A DNA stretch of 64,000 nucleotides from Tetrahymena thermophila SB210 (Eukaryota; Ciliophora; Oligohymenophorea; Hymenostomatida; Tetrahymenidae), in assembly GCF_000189635.1 (NCBI RefSeq), contig NW_002475939.1:1-64000 (forward strand), read 5' to 3'. Shown one piece after another: positions 23,824-36,314 of the stretch. The notes under the pieces are model-generated. The model saw only the letters and a list, made by a program, of their open reading frames with translations. It was not told the origin of the DNA and searched no databases. The translations under genes were made by a program, and so were the position numbers. Each line of letters starts with the position of its first letter. The first letter of the stretch is position 1.

Positions 23824-26610
23824 TCAATTCACGGCATTTACGATTTTAATGTCAGAAATATCCTTTTATTTTTAATTATATTATAGGAATAGAATGCTGC
23901 TTTTATCATTTTAGCTTTTAATATTTTGTTGGACTTCCATCATTTATTAAAGCTCATCTTAAAACTTTTACTAATTTACATAATCTAGTGTGTTGCTAAA
24001 GCACCTTTTAAGTTTTCTTTAAGATGAAGCTGTTGATGCTGTATTTTTTAATGCATTTATTGCCTTTGCAGGAAATTCATTCATTTCAGGGTGATGATTT
24101 TCTGCTAATTTATCAAATTTATTTTTTTCTAATTATTAATACAAGTCTTTAGCCATCGATACCATAAAATCTTTAGCATCTTATTTAGAATATGCTCCAT
24201 CTATTATTAATTATTATTTTCTTTCGACCTCAAACTTATAATCATCCTAATTAACCTACATAAGCGATTTTTAAATTTGTGATGGCATTCTTTGGATTTG
24301 TGAAAGACATATGTTTTGTTGCTAGTTCTTTATCTTCATGATTCTTTCTGCATCATAGCTATTATCATTCTATTTTTATTAAAATATAGTTAGAATCAAA
24401 ATATAAATTAAATAACCAATTTTATATATTTTATTTTTAAATACTAATTATCTATTAATTACATCTGATTGTAAAATAGAGCGATTTGGGGATTAAGGGC
24501 TCTTTCTACTCGAAATCATTTCTACATGTTTTCTATAGTATTCTTTGTAAAATTCAAAAGCATTCACAATTTTTGTCCACTTTTCCTCAAATAGTTGATG
24601 AGAATTTATCAGAATTTCATTTGTTGATTCTAGTTCCAATGTTTACCTTTTTAGAGATTCATTTTAGATGGTTAGAGTTTTATTAAGAAGCATTTCTCTA
24701 CTCAAATTTCTTCTAGCAATATCAATATCTTTTTCTAATCTAATTTATAATTAATAGATTATTATATATTCTTAATCAAAAACCTAATTTACTTTTTTAT
24801 TTTCTCAATGTATAATTGAATATTTCCTTATTGTGCTTCTTTTAATTGTTGTTATTGAGTAGATTTTTTGGCATTCAATTCCATAATTTATTTAGCTTTA
24901 GCTAAGTTCAATATAGGTATTGCCATTTTTGGGGCGTTTACTTTGTTTTCTTCTCCTGTTGCCATAGGTGATTTTTCTTATACTTTTTTTTCACATTTAT
25001 CTGGAAGCTGGTCAAACGAATAGTCCTCAGCTTCTTCATCACTGTCATCAGGATTCTTAGCCAATTTTTAATGGACTATACATAAAAATTTAAAAATAAC
25101 AATTTATTTTTTATTATGTAATTAATAGCTACTATTAAAAATATTTAATATATTCCCTAAAATTTGCAGAAAATTAAGTTTGAGTTTAAAAATAAAATAT
25201 GAATACAATTAATTAGCATTTAGGCATTCGGAGCAGGACCTGAAATAGCATCAAAATTCATTCTTCCGCTTGTGTGGGAAGCTTGTAATGCTGTTTTAAG
25301 CTTGACAACCTCTTGGCTAAGAGACTATAGTAAATTAAAATAAAAATTAAAAAACTAATAGTGATATTCAAGTTTTTTAAAAATTAAATGGGAAAAAAAC
25401 AGTAATTAGTACCATATTTAATCTGAGTAGATCTTATCTATCACTCTTCAATTCATCAATACTTTTTTTTTATTTAGCAATAATTGCATTTAGTTTTTCC
25501 ATCTCATCATGCATTACTTTTGTTTGCTCATTTACACTAATCACCTTTAAATAAATATTTAAAAATAAGAATCTTTCTATAAATGTAAATTATTTATTGT
25601 ATGAATATAATAATATTGATTATTCATATAATAGTACTATAATTTAATCCAATTTAGTTCTATTTAAATATATCTATTGACCTATCAATATGTCTATCAA
25701 CTGAATGATATTTAAATATCACAATAAAATGATTTGCTATTTAATTTATTTTTTTCATTCTTTCTTCTTTAGTTGACCATTTTATTATTTTTTGTTTTCT
25801 ATTTTATTTTTAATACTTTTTATAAATCTAAACAAAGCTACTCCTTCCTAGCTTTGTATTGAAATTAGGCTTTAAATTTTCAAAATGTAACAAATGTACT
25901 ATTTATACTTCATATTTGTATTCATGTAATTAAAATTTAATATTCCTTTATTACATCTCTGTATTTTATGACGATACCCGCTTCTTCATCATATTCTGGA
26001 GTGCATCTTTCTAGTTGATGAATAGTTTTTTCACTCTCTCTCAGCTTTTGTGTTAATCTTTAAACTTTTTCTTCTAGCTCGATTATCAATTCTCTTTCAT
26101 GCTTCTGCGATGCTTCAGATATTTATTCATTTATAAATGCCTTTATATTTAATAAATATATATCTATAAATAACTCAAGTAGAAATGAAATACTTTGCTT
26201 TATGCAATATTTCTTTCTTCTGTCAATTTTTCTATTTTTCTTGAAAGTACAGAATTTTCTTCATAGAGTGCATGCAAAACCATATTTAATGCTTTTGGGT
26301 TATCTCCACTTTAAGATTGGCCACCACGAGAGTCTGTTGTTTTAACTTTTGTACTTTACACCTATAAGTTATCTGAACCTGGTGAAGTATTTCCAACTCC
26401 ATTAACTGCAATCTTTAAGGCTTCTTTATTTAGCCGAAGCATGTTTTATAGTTCTTAAATTTCTTCTTTCAGTTAGATGTTTTCTTACGAAAGGTATTCA
26501 ATCTTGGTAGATTTTCTATTAAGATTACTAGATTTTAAGTTACTTGCCTAAGTATATTATTCATAAGTATCTTGCTTGGGATACATGGAAGTACTAGCAC
26601 TTACATCCAT
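23824..26610 (-). CDS. Coiled-coil protein of 658 aa
   Basis: Seven exons: 26610-26194, 26140-25955, 25544-25413, 25324-25207, 25075-24793, 24739-24445 and 24369-23824; introns are 53 to 410 nt and all phases agree. Unknown family. Coiled-coil segments occupy about residues 40-70, 115-240 and 320-420 (for example LIIELEEKVQRLTQKLRESE and LSRDMLL-like heptads). They are split by an acidic patch (NPDDSDEEAEDYSFDQLP, about residue 290) and a Ser-Pro cluster (SSRKSPQSPNRS). The C-terminal exon is less regular and Gln/Lys-rich. No signal, membrane or catalytic motif. A structural or scaffold role, perhaps at cilia or basal bodies, fits the form but is not shown. The ORF-level evidence is the continuous heptad pattern across six splice junctions. 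Confidence 0.85.
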
Positions 26611-27533
26611 CTTTTTTTATTTTGAAATATTATAACTAATATTAAAATTAATGTGCTAACTTATTTATTTTTTTATATGTTGAACGTTTAATGTAGTAAA
26701 TTTTAACAAATTAAATTATTAACTTTTTTAATTACAAATTAACTCAATTCTATTTGTTATAATAATAAATGCATTTATTACAATTAATAAACACCTTTTT
26801 TTTTTCTTTTTTATTTCCGTAATGATTATCTAGTATTCATATACTATAAATAAGTATATTTCTGAATTTTTACTTTTTATTTATTAATTCAAAAACTTAA
26901 TTCAAAAAATTTAGTTTTAAGAATCTAATTTGATACTTTAATTTTAATGGAAAAAAAGATGATACTTACAACCAATAAAAATTTGTCAAAAAACTTATAA
27001 TATATATGATATTAGAAAAAAGTAATAAGTACTTTATTGTGTTCTATTATTTTTACAAATTAAAAGTGTTAGTTATCATCCACCTCCTAATAACTCATTC
27101 CAAAATTTATTATCAAAAGGTATTAAAAAGGTATTGTAAATGAACTAAAATTTTAGCTAATTTGCATAAAAGTTTTTTAAAGATTGGAAATTAATAAATT
27201 TTTATTCAGTTATTAATATCTAATATTCTTTGAAAATTTTTATTTTGTACTATTGTTACCATAATTTATAGCATTTATCTAATTAATATCTACTACATAA
27301 ACTAGTTTTGTTTAAATGTATATGTATTCAAAAAAAACAGTCAGTAGATATAAATATATTTTTAAATATTCACATTATTTATTAAAAAATAAATATATTT
27401 TTAAGTTATATTTAATTTGTTTACATTATTTTACATTCATATATACACATTAAAATTCGTTATAATTAATACTACTAATATATATTACTTAAGTATTTCA
27501 TTAACCAAATTTTCAAGCTTCAAATAATGTAAG
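26611..27533. other. AT-rich intergenic region
   Basis: No gene was seen. It contains the promoter side of the 658-aa coiled-coil gene and the 3' flank of the IQ/ankyrin gene. Confidence 0.6.
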
Positions 27534-30500
27534 TCAATTAAATGAATTTACATTTTTATCAGTAACTATTTTTTAAAAATTGCTTTTAAGTTTATTCGCT
27601 TAAAATTATGCTTCCCCATTAACAAATTCATTATATTTATTTTTTTTTTCAAGTAAAGCATTGTTGTTAAATGAGTTTAAATAACCTTTTTAGAAGCTTT
27701 CCTCGTCTTGTCTCACATTTACAACTCCTTTTTGTAATCCTAGAAGTGAAAGTAATTTTTAAGATCCTAATGCCAGTGGGGTTTCACCTTTTTTGTTTAG
27801 AATGTTTAGATCTCCTCCATGAGTTTATATAAGCATTACACCCTTTATTAAAAAAAATATTATTGGTTTAAATGTATTAAAAAATAATTTTTATTTATAA
27901 TTTAAATCAAATTAAAAATTTTTTATTTATTTAAATTTTATTGGAGTTTATGAAAGAAAGCTAAATTGCTACTTCTAATTTATTTGCCTAGAATGCAAAA
28001 TGAAGAGGTGTCCATCCATTGATATTTCTGAGATTTGGATTGGCCTTTTTACTCAATAACCAGGAAGCAAACTAGAAATGTGAGTTTTTAGCAGCTAAGT
28101 GCAATGGTGTATTGCCTTACATATCTCTTACATTAAGATCATTTTCATAGAATATAAATCCACTGTTAATAATTAATTATAATTTATTTTCTGCAGCAGC
28201 TGCTAGTAGTCTTTATTATTTTATTGTAGGTCTTTAATAGTTTAATGGAGGATCTAAGTCTTTCACATTTGGTATTTTTTAAGGGGGAATATTTGGTATC
28301 ATTTCTGAAGACAGTGATGAGTTATTTATTTCTTATTATTCAGATGAGTTATCATGAGAAGGTTAAAAGGTGTTTTCTATTTACTTGCTGCTTTATAAAC
28401 AGCTAATTTAATTTTGAGAACTAACCTTATCAATAGCTTTTTGACTTGTTTGAGCTGAAGATGTAGGTGTTTAGAATAAAAATTGAGATATTTATGATGA
28501 AGGGAGAGTTGAATTATTATGAGAAATTAGTTAAGAATAGGAACGATCAATTTTATTAAAGTTCTGTATACTTTCATTTTGCTTTTTATTGAAAGCATCT
28601 GTAATTTTGGATGTAGCAGCTTTTTATTAAAGATTTTTGTTACTTAGAAGTAAATTTTCTTTAGGCGTTTTGGGCATAAGTAGTTCTTTTAATGCAAATT
28701 GTTAAATAACATTTTTTGTATCAATATATTTATTTATTTTAACAGCTGAAGATGGTATTTTAAAAAGTAAACTAGCTCTCTTTTGCTAGTATAAGTTGTT
28801 GTTAAAAGTTTATTAATTTATTTTAATAGTAGGAGATTGTTAATGATTATTGCTTCTTTAAAAGTTTATGTCACACTTATCTCCTGTCTCATCCTCGTCT
28901 TCATCAGATTTAACACTTTATTTGCTATTCAAATAATCTTTATTATTATTTTCTGCAAAATGAGATGATAAATTAGCAAATGTATGATCTTACTTTTTGT
29001 TAGTAGAAAATTAAGTAGAAACAGCTTCGTTTCCATATAAATTATCATGATATTCGCTTTTCGCCTTGTTTTAAATGAAATTTTGAGATGCACTCTATGC
29101 TTAAATTCTTTTATAAGTTTCAGCCATTTCTTGCTACATTTTTAAGTAAGAAGAAAAATAGTGATTACTACCTTGATTAAGCTAAATAAATTTTTGATTA
29201 TTATGTCCTGAATTACTTCTTAAAGCTTAATTTTAAGGTGATTTGCTTTAATTTATCGGAGTAGATGGATTTATGTAAGTAATCTTTTCAATTATAGGAG
29301 AAATGTTTTCAGTCAATGGAGATTTATTTTAATCTTAATGATTTTAATTTTGAGGTACAAGAATATTTAAACTCGGATTTCGAGTATGCTTTTAACTCAT
29401 AAATGTGAAAGACCTATCTCCTCCTTTAGCAGATATCATTGAATTACTTCTGCTCATATTACGTAAAAAGCTACCCCTGACTTACTACGAATGATGTTTT
29501 TTAGATATTTAAAGTTGTATATCATCTATGCTTGGTTTAGCAGGATTAAAAGTATCTTTCATAATTAAATGTATTTGATTTGGATTCATTTATATTTAAT
29601 CTATAATGTGTTTATACTGATAATCTTTTTTGATCTGATTAGCCCTTAAGAATTAAACTAGCTACTTCCTTTTCAAAAAAGCTCTGAATCTTTTCTAGAT
29701 TATCAAAATGGAGCGCATTTCTTATTGAGTCGCAATATTTTTACCTGTAGCTCTGTACCTATCCTTTATATTTGAAATTACATTATTTTTTAAGTTAATT
29801 TAATAAATATCAAAAGTTATTTACATATATTGTTAATTGATTTTGCTGTTTTTAAGGCCCTCCAGAATAAAATGTTTTAAAGTTTTGCTTTTCTTTAAGT
29901 AAATCAACTGTTTTGAGGTTAAGCTCATATTTTTCAATCTCTTACTTTTTAATTAAACTTTTTTTTGTTGAATTATATCTTTTTTATTCTTGCTATTCAA
30001 TAGTCAAATCTTTCCTTAAATCTTCGTCTGAGCTCGAATTATGTTTTTCTATGAAAATCTTAGAACTTGGGTGATATTTTCTTCTCTTCATATTTTTGAT
30101 AAATTCATCGTTTGTATAAGAAATGGGCTTTGATAACTTTTTGAACCTGATGGCTTACTTGTCTGATTCTTATTTTTCTTCTTTTTCCTACTTTTTACGC
30201 TGGATATATCTCTTAAACTCATATTCATTCAATTTTCCAACTTTGTATATTTTTTATATTGTGTCTTTTTCACTTGAATTTCCAAGCAGATATTAGTTTA
30301 AATACTCTGCACCATGAATATTTTCTGGTAATTTATCTGCAAACTTTTACTCTTTTTCCATTTTATCTAATAAAACTGTAAATATCCTATAATATCTCCT
30401 GTAAAATTTAGCATTCTAAATCTTTTTTATCTAATTTTATGCTTTTTCATATTAATCTCTAAGCCATTCTTGCTATTACTCTTATTTTTAATTTATAAAT

Positions 30501-32633
30501 TTTTATCTTGCCTTTTTGATAGCCTACTTAGCATCTTCATAGTTACTTAAAATTTACTCTGCTAATCCTAGCTCCATCTATGAATAATAAATAAAATAAA
30601 TAAAAATCTGATTGAAATATAATCATTTTAGTAATTTATTTTTACATTATCAATAAGATCTGGATTTACAATATTTACAGCCTTCTACATAAAATCCTTA
30701 TCAACACAAGAATTTAGAAGCTCACTAGTATTAGCTAAAAATTTTAATTCATCTTCAGTTAACCATTCGCCTCCTTAATACCTATCTAACAGAGTATCTA
30801 TGTTAAATTTAATAAAAAATATTTTATTTTTTTTAATATTTTAAAAATTCCTTTGAATAAACGAACATATTTTATTTGTTTAATTAAAATCTAATTAGCA
30901 AAATAATTGTTTAAAAATATTTTACCTCTCTAAATTGATTTTTTATACTCTAAAATATACCTTTGAACAAATGGCAGAAACCCAACATCATTCCAATTAG
31001 ATGAAACTACTTCATTTGAGTATATGAATTTTTTTTGAGATCTATATTTTTAGAATTCATCTTCTCTCTCTTAAGTCCAATAATTTTCTTCATTCATTTC
31101 CTCATTTTAAAATCCTTTAATTCCAGTTGTCTGATTAAGTAACTGACTTTAGTTTAATTTATTTTTATTGCTAGAATCTTATTCATATGGATATACGAAC
31201 ATTTTATCTTCTGAATTGCTACGTTTGCTTTTAAGTTTGTTAATTTTAGATGTTGGATGCTTTTCATCTGGATATTTAGTAATCCCTAATCTGCTTAGAT
31301 ATAGTTTAATTTTGTGATTTCCATAGGTGCTCATATTCTTAAAAACCTCTTTAGAAGATATAAGTTTGAGATTTTTTAAATCACTGAAAGTCTTGTTTGC
31401 ATCATCCAATTTTCCTTCATCTTTTAGATTCTGTTTTTTTTCAATAACCTCTTAAATTTTTAGCAAGTTTTCATACTTTATTTAGATATTTAGGTAAAAA
31501 ATTGATATTCAAAGAAAAATTAAAAAAAAAATACTTCTATTAATTTTTCTACTATCATTTATCTGAGTTTCTTTTTTAGGGTATCATGAGATGCTTTTAA
31601 TTTAAGCCATGTAAAATGATCTGCTTAGACAGATTTAATTTATTACTTAAACTTAGATTCTTATTTTAAAATGGTAGCTTCTTTTTAATTTGTTTTTTCA
31701 TCAAAATTTTATAGAAGAGTATCAACTTTTTTGCACATTGTAGAATAAATATAGTCCATTTTACTATCAAATCCTTTAAGATTATTTATAACCACAGTTG
31801 ATAAATCAAACATTTTTAGAACGCTTTTTTAATCAAAAAATAATTTAATATAGCTAAATGTAAACAATAATTTTAGAAATATATTCAGTTAATAAATACT
31901 ATATTAATTTAATGCTGATATTGCATTCAATCAATATTCGCACTAGAATTAGTTACATAATTGCATTATTATAATAAAATATCAGTGAATTTGCGTATTT
32001 AAAATAAAATTTATAGATTTACTTTGAAGATATTGGAATATCGCAATCCATATTAATTTTAATATGAAACTTTTCTTCGATTGTTTTAATTATCAGAGAC
32101 TAGAAAACTGTCGCTATAAGTTAATTACCAAAGTACTAAACAACAGGATTCTCTTTTTAAGTATTTTTTTGAAGCATAAGCTTAAATTTTTAATCTATCA
32201 GCCCATTAAGAGGTTAGTCTTTTTTAGAATTTTGATGAGATTAATTTAATGTTACAGTAAGAGGTTCTTCAAAACTCACTAAGCTTTAAGTTTTAAGGTG
32301 CTTTTGTGATTTTTGTTATTTGAGTATACCATTATTTTATTGAGGAATATTATGTAAAGTGGTAGTAACTGTATTTGAAAAAAGAGAATCTTATGAAGCA
32401 AATTTTTAATGAATTGTTTTTCTTCTCTGTGGCTTACTTTAATCCTTTTAATTACTCTTTAATGTCTCAGGAAAAGTTTCTTGCTAAAATTTTAGAGAGA
32501 AATTCTTAAATTTTTATTCAAATTGATCAATGTTCTCTAAATCGAAAGGATCAAGAGGTCTAGACTAAAAATCCTGAAGTTTCTATAAAGTTACAGCACT
32601 TTTATAGTGGAATACTGGTTAGTTTATTGACAT
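27534..32633 (-). CDS. IQ-motif and ankyrin-repeat protein (1478 aa)
   Basis: Seven exons: 32633-32023, 31823-31553, 31475-30926, 30797-30646, 30577-29825, 29763-27973 and 27842-27534, all GT...AG with matching phase. Residues 1-200 are Gln/Ser-rich; about 200-780 are charged and helical with long Lys/Gln/Glu stretches. An IQ motif, IIQKRFRAFLKRKQL, lies at about 800-815, predicted to bind calmodulin or a calmodulin-like light chain. A disordered Ser/Asn-rich linker follows. Near the C-terminus are ankyrin repeats, two of them clear 33-residue units (GNTPLHLAAKNSHFQFASWL and GWTPLHFAFQANKLEGVML), with a weaker one before and a partial one after. An intron splits the second clear unit exactly where the repeat requires. 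The first exon could instead run on to a TGA at 31833, giving a separate 266-aa gene; the fused model is preferred because that extension is intron-like. Confidence 0.82.
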
Positions 32634-34219
32634 TTTTAATCTTTTAAATATTACTTATATATATAAATGATAAATAAAGTATGAAAAAAATATCAAAGTG
32701 TTATTATTAATAATAGTAATTAGATTTTATTGATAATTATTATATGTGTGGTTTGACAAATTCTTAAATTTAAAGATTGATAAATAATAGATACTAACAA
32801 AAAATACGTATTAATTCATTAAAATTAATCTATCTCATGTAAAAATATTTAAACATTTTAAAGATTCATTAGCACTTACTATATTTATTTAGTTAGATAA
32901 TTCATTCTAAAATAGATTATGTTTTTTTTTACAATTGCGATAGAAAAACTCTACTTTTGTTATGTTTCTCTTTAGAATCTTGTAGAAATAAAAATCATTC
33001 ATTACAGATACTAATTAAATTTATTAATTCAATCTTGAGATATTTATGATTTAATTAATCCATTATTTTTAGTAGTTTATTATGAAATTTAAAGCAAAAA
33101 ATTTTTTAATTTAAAATATTCTAAATAACTCAACATTTAATAAACAATTTTATTTTTTTAATTTTAATACAAACAATTATGTTAAATTAAAATTAATTAA
33201 TAATGATATTATTAATATCCTAAAAATTAATAAACATTGCCTTTTTTTGGCAAATTTATTTTTCAAAAAATTATGTAATTTTTTTTTTAATGCTAAATAA
33301 TCTAAAAAGACAGAACTATACCTTATATATGTTTTTCTTTAGAGCCATGTAAAAATAAAAAACGTAATTAACAAACATAAATTAAATTTATTAATTATAT
33401 CTAGAAATATGTATCATTTATTAAATTAAATTTAACTTGTGTTAGTTATTATTTCAAATAAATGCAAATAAAAGTAAATATTTTAAAATTTAAATAAATT
33501 ACAATTTTTAAAGATAGATTATTTATTTTTAAAATCTTATAATTAATCTAATGAAGTAAATTAAAGAATAATTAATTTAAAATAATAAAAATAATAAAAA
33601 TAAGACAAAGTATTTTCAATTTGCCTTAATCATGAAAAAAAAAATAAAAACTGCATATTTTTTATCTGTTGCTTATTTGTGAATTCAAAATCAACTATGA
33701 TTAAGATTTAAATGAATTCCGTACATTTTATAGTAATAAAAGCTGTTTTTTTAAAATGAAAATTGAAAGGTTGGTTTAATACCACAAAAATAAACTGAAA
33801 TAGATAAGTAATAAAATGTGAATTAGAAACTGATTGTGGAACTAAAAGTATATTACCATAAAGTTGTAAATAGGAGATTAAATTCAATATCTTATTAGAA
33901 AACAGGTGAATAAAATTAATAATAAGCATAATTGTTCAGTGATATATTTCTGTTTGTTTGTTTGATAATACAAAAATAGGAATTTTGATGAAAAACTGTG
34001 ATAGTTTGAATCATTCAACCATTCTTTAATTATTAAAATGCTTGCTAAAAGCTATACGGGATTAGTGTGCATTTTTTAATTATTGATAATTCGATTTAAA
34101 AATATTAAGAAAAGTAAAGAAATAATATTTAATACTTGAGCTCATAATAAAAAGAATTAAAAGATAAATAAATTTTTATAAGTAGTTAAATAAAGGAGAG
34201 AGCTTTTAGTTAATTAGAA
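32634..34219. other. Divergent intergenic region with a diverged direct repeat
   Basis: Separates the IQ/ankyrin gene (minus) from the FBPase-like gene (plus), so it should carry both promoters. It contains two related copies of a roughly 115-base sequence (listed separately). A 99-codon minus frame at 33630-33929 was considered and rejected. Confidence 0.55.
32938..33420. repeat. Diverged direct repeat, two copies of about 115 bp
   Basis: Copy 1 is about 32938-33052 and copy 2 about 33308-33420. They share an ordered set of blocks: a GA-AGAA start, TATGTTT(C/T)TCTTTAGA, a TGTA-AAATAAAAA block, ATTAAATTTATTAATT, and a final GA-ATATTTAT/ATGTATCATTT segment. By eye they are roughly 70 percent alike. 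This could be an old local duplication, a small non-coding RNA pair or a regulatory duplication. Confidence 0.5.
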
Positions 34220-36314
34220 ATGGGTGCAGCTTGTTCGTGTAAAGGTAAATTATAAATTTGAGATAAATATTTTAAACAGAAAATTTGTTTAAAATGAAAA
34301 GACCATTTTAGTTTTAGTTTAAGTAAAATCTTAAATTCATGGAAATTAAGTTTTTTAAAGCTAAAGATTGCCCAAGCCAATATTTATTTTAATAAAAAAG
34401 AAAAGGATGATAAAAGCGAGATTTAGATCCACTACACAACAACGACTGATAGAAAGGTATCAATCAATCTTACACTTTTTTAGTTTTATTTATAGGCGTT
34501 TACATTTAAATCCTCCTTTTAAATGTAATTAAAATGTATAGAGCATTTGTTTATTTATTTATTTTAAAATATCCTCAGAGCCAAATAAAATATTTTTCAT
34601 TCTTTTATCAGTAATCTTAAACTTATTTATCCCCTCTTCGCATTATTTTAACAGCTAACAAAATTTTTATTCTGAAATTAATGGAAATCAACTTTTTAAA
34701 AGAAAGAAGTCATTTTAGTTACTTTAAAATATAGCCTATTATTGTTATTATATTTTAATTTTCTATAAATATGACTTAATTATTAATTGATTTATATATA
34801 AATCAAGGAAAGCGCAGATAACAATAATAGTTAGAAGAAAGAGGTGAGGATAAATATTTTATTTAATTTAAGAGTTTAAAGAAAATCAATTTGGCTTTTA
34901 TAATTCACTTTGAATTTTATAAATAAAAGAACATCTTTAACTTCATTTTATTTGAATTATTTCTTTTTATTTTATAAAAACAGCAGCGTTTAATTACTAA
35001 TCAATAATTGACTAACTAATTGTTAATTTATAACAAATTTAAATAATACTATATTAATTTTTTTATTATCATACCCTAATGGGTTAAAAGAAGGGAAGTA
35101 GCGATGAAGAAATTAATGAAGAAGAAGAAGAAATTAAAGATTTACCTGTGCCTGATAATTAGAAAAGCGAGTTTTAAATTAGTAAAGAGTAATAGAATGA
35201 AGGTTTTACGTACTTGCCATTTTAGACCAAGAATAAGGAGTGTGTAACTCTTACAAAGCATTTACTCACTAAAAAGATATCGACTTATTTAAAAGATTCA
35301 TTTTTAGACTTTACTTTGATTTTGTCATAGCTGTAGCAAGGTTTTATACAAATTTAAGATAGGATATCAAGGAGACATTTTTATTACACAGGGGAGAAAG
35401 CTAGAGACAATAAGCTTCTGTTAGATGATTGCTGTCAGCTTTTTGAAGATGTCCTTAGAGAAAGTGAATTATGTTGTGTGACCTATTGCATAAAAAGAGA
35501 TAAATTAGAAAAATATATTGGTGAAAATTCATCAAACGCTAAATATGTTATTATGTTTACAGGATTAGATAATTAAGTAGATCCAGAGAATAACTGTGGA
35601 TCTCTATTTGCTATTTGGAAGAGAAATACAACCAAATTTCGTCCACTTTCAGAAAAAGAAGATATTTTATAAAGTTGTAGCAGTATTATTGCCAGTGGTT
35701 ACTGCATGTATGGTTAATGTATGAACCTTATTTTAGCAATTAACACGGATGTTAATGGATTTTCATATGATGTAAGTTAAAAAGAATTCATTTTGACCCA
35801 CCCTAAAATAAAAGCAGCTCAGAGAACAGGCATTCTTTCAGTAGATACATCGAAAGAGTCAGGTTGGGAGCCTCCCATAAAAATATTTATAAACCGTAAA
35901 TACCAAAAAAAAGACAAAAAGCTAAGTCTTAGATATACAGGATCTCTTGTCGCTGATGCTCATAGAACACTTTTATACGGAGGTATTTTAATGTATCCTC
36001 TGACTAATCCAAATTCTGAAGGAGATGTGAGTTTGATTGAGGCATTCATCCTTGGTTATATATTTGAAAAGTCTTGGGGGAGAGCAAGTCAAGGAGAAGG
36101 TGGTTCTGTTACTTAGATGAAACTGTACAACTTATAATAAAAAACACAATTTTATTGTGGAACCTCTGCTGAAGTAGTAGAATTAGAAAATGTATATTTA
36201 TCAATAGCACGTCGCCAATCAATAAATAAATCAATAGCTTCTAGATTTTCATCCAACCAAAGCATAGGCTTAAATGGTTCTCTAGATTTATCAGTAAAAA
36301 GTGTACATTCCTGA
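34220..36314 (+). CDS. Fructose-1,6-bisphosphatase-like pseudoenzyme with N-myristoylation signal
   Basis: Four exons, 34220-34244, 34401-34456, 34808-34843 and 35091-36314, give 446 aa. The first exon encodes MGAACSCK: Gly2 fits an N-myristoyl acceptor and Cys5/Cys7 could be palmitoylated, so membrane attachment is predicted. Residues 9-85 are acidic and extra to the family. From 90 on it aligns with class I FBPase: VTLTKHLL (91-98), KYVIMFTGLD (to 199), SGYCMYG, FILTHPKIK, RYTGSLVADAHRTLLYGGIL (from 320) and YIFEKSWG. Known catalytic residues are lost: the SEED glutamates (Glu97/98 in the human enzyme) are absent, and DPLDGSS is TGLDNQV, keeping only the second Asp. Residues about Arg320/Tyr321, which bind substrate in the family, remain. 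A regulatory or scaffolding role at a membrane is likely; catalysis is unlikely. The last about 40 residues are a Ser/Asn-rich tail. Confidence 0.92.

Noticed and set aside
31833-32022. Separate C-terminus for a 266-aa gene upstream of the IQ/ankyrin gene
   Set aside because: The stretch is intron-like in composition, begins GTAAAT, ends AAAAAG, and its removal joins two coding exons in frame.
32064-32640. Plus-strand frames of about 60-90 codons
   Set aside because: They are antisense to the first exon of the IQ/ankyrin gene, whose minus-strand frame is longer and has coding-like composition.
33630-33929. 99-codon minus frame beginning MLIINFIHLFSN
   Set aside because: Hydrophobic, AT-driven composition, no recognisable domain and no similarity to neighbours; likely chance in a promoter region.
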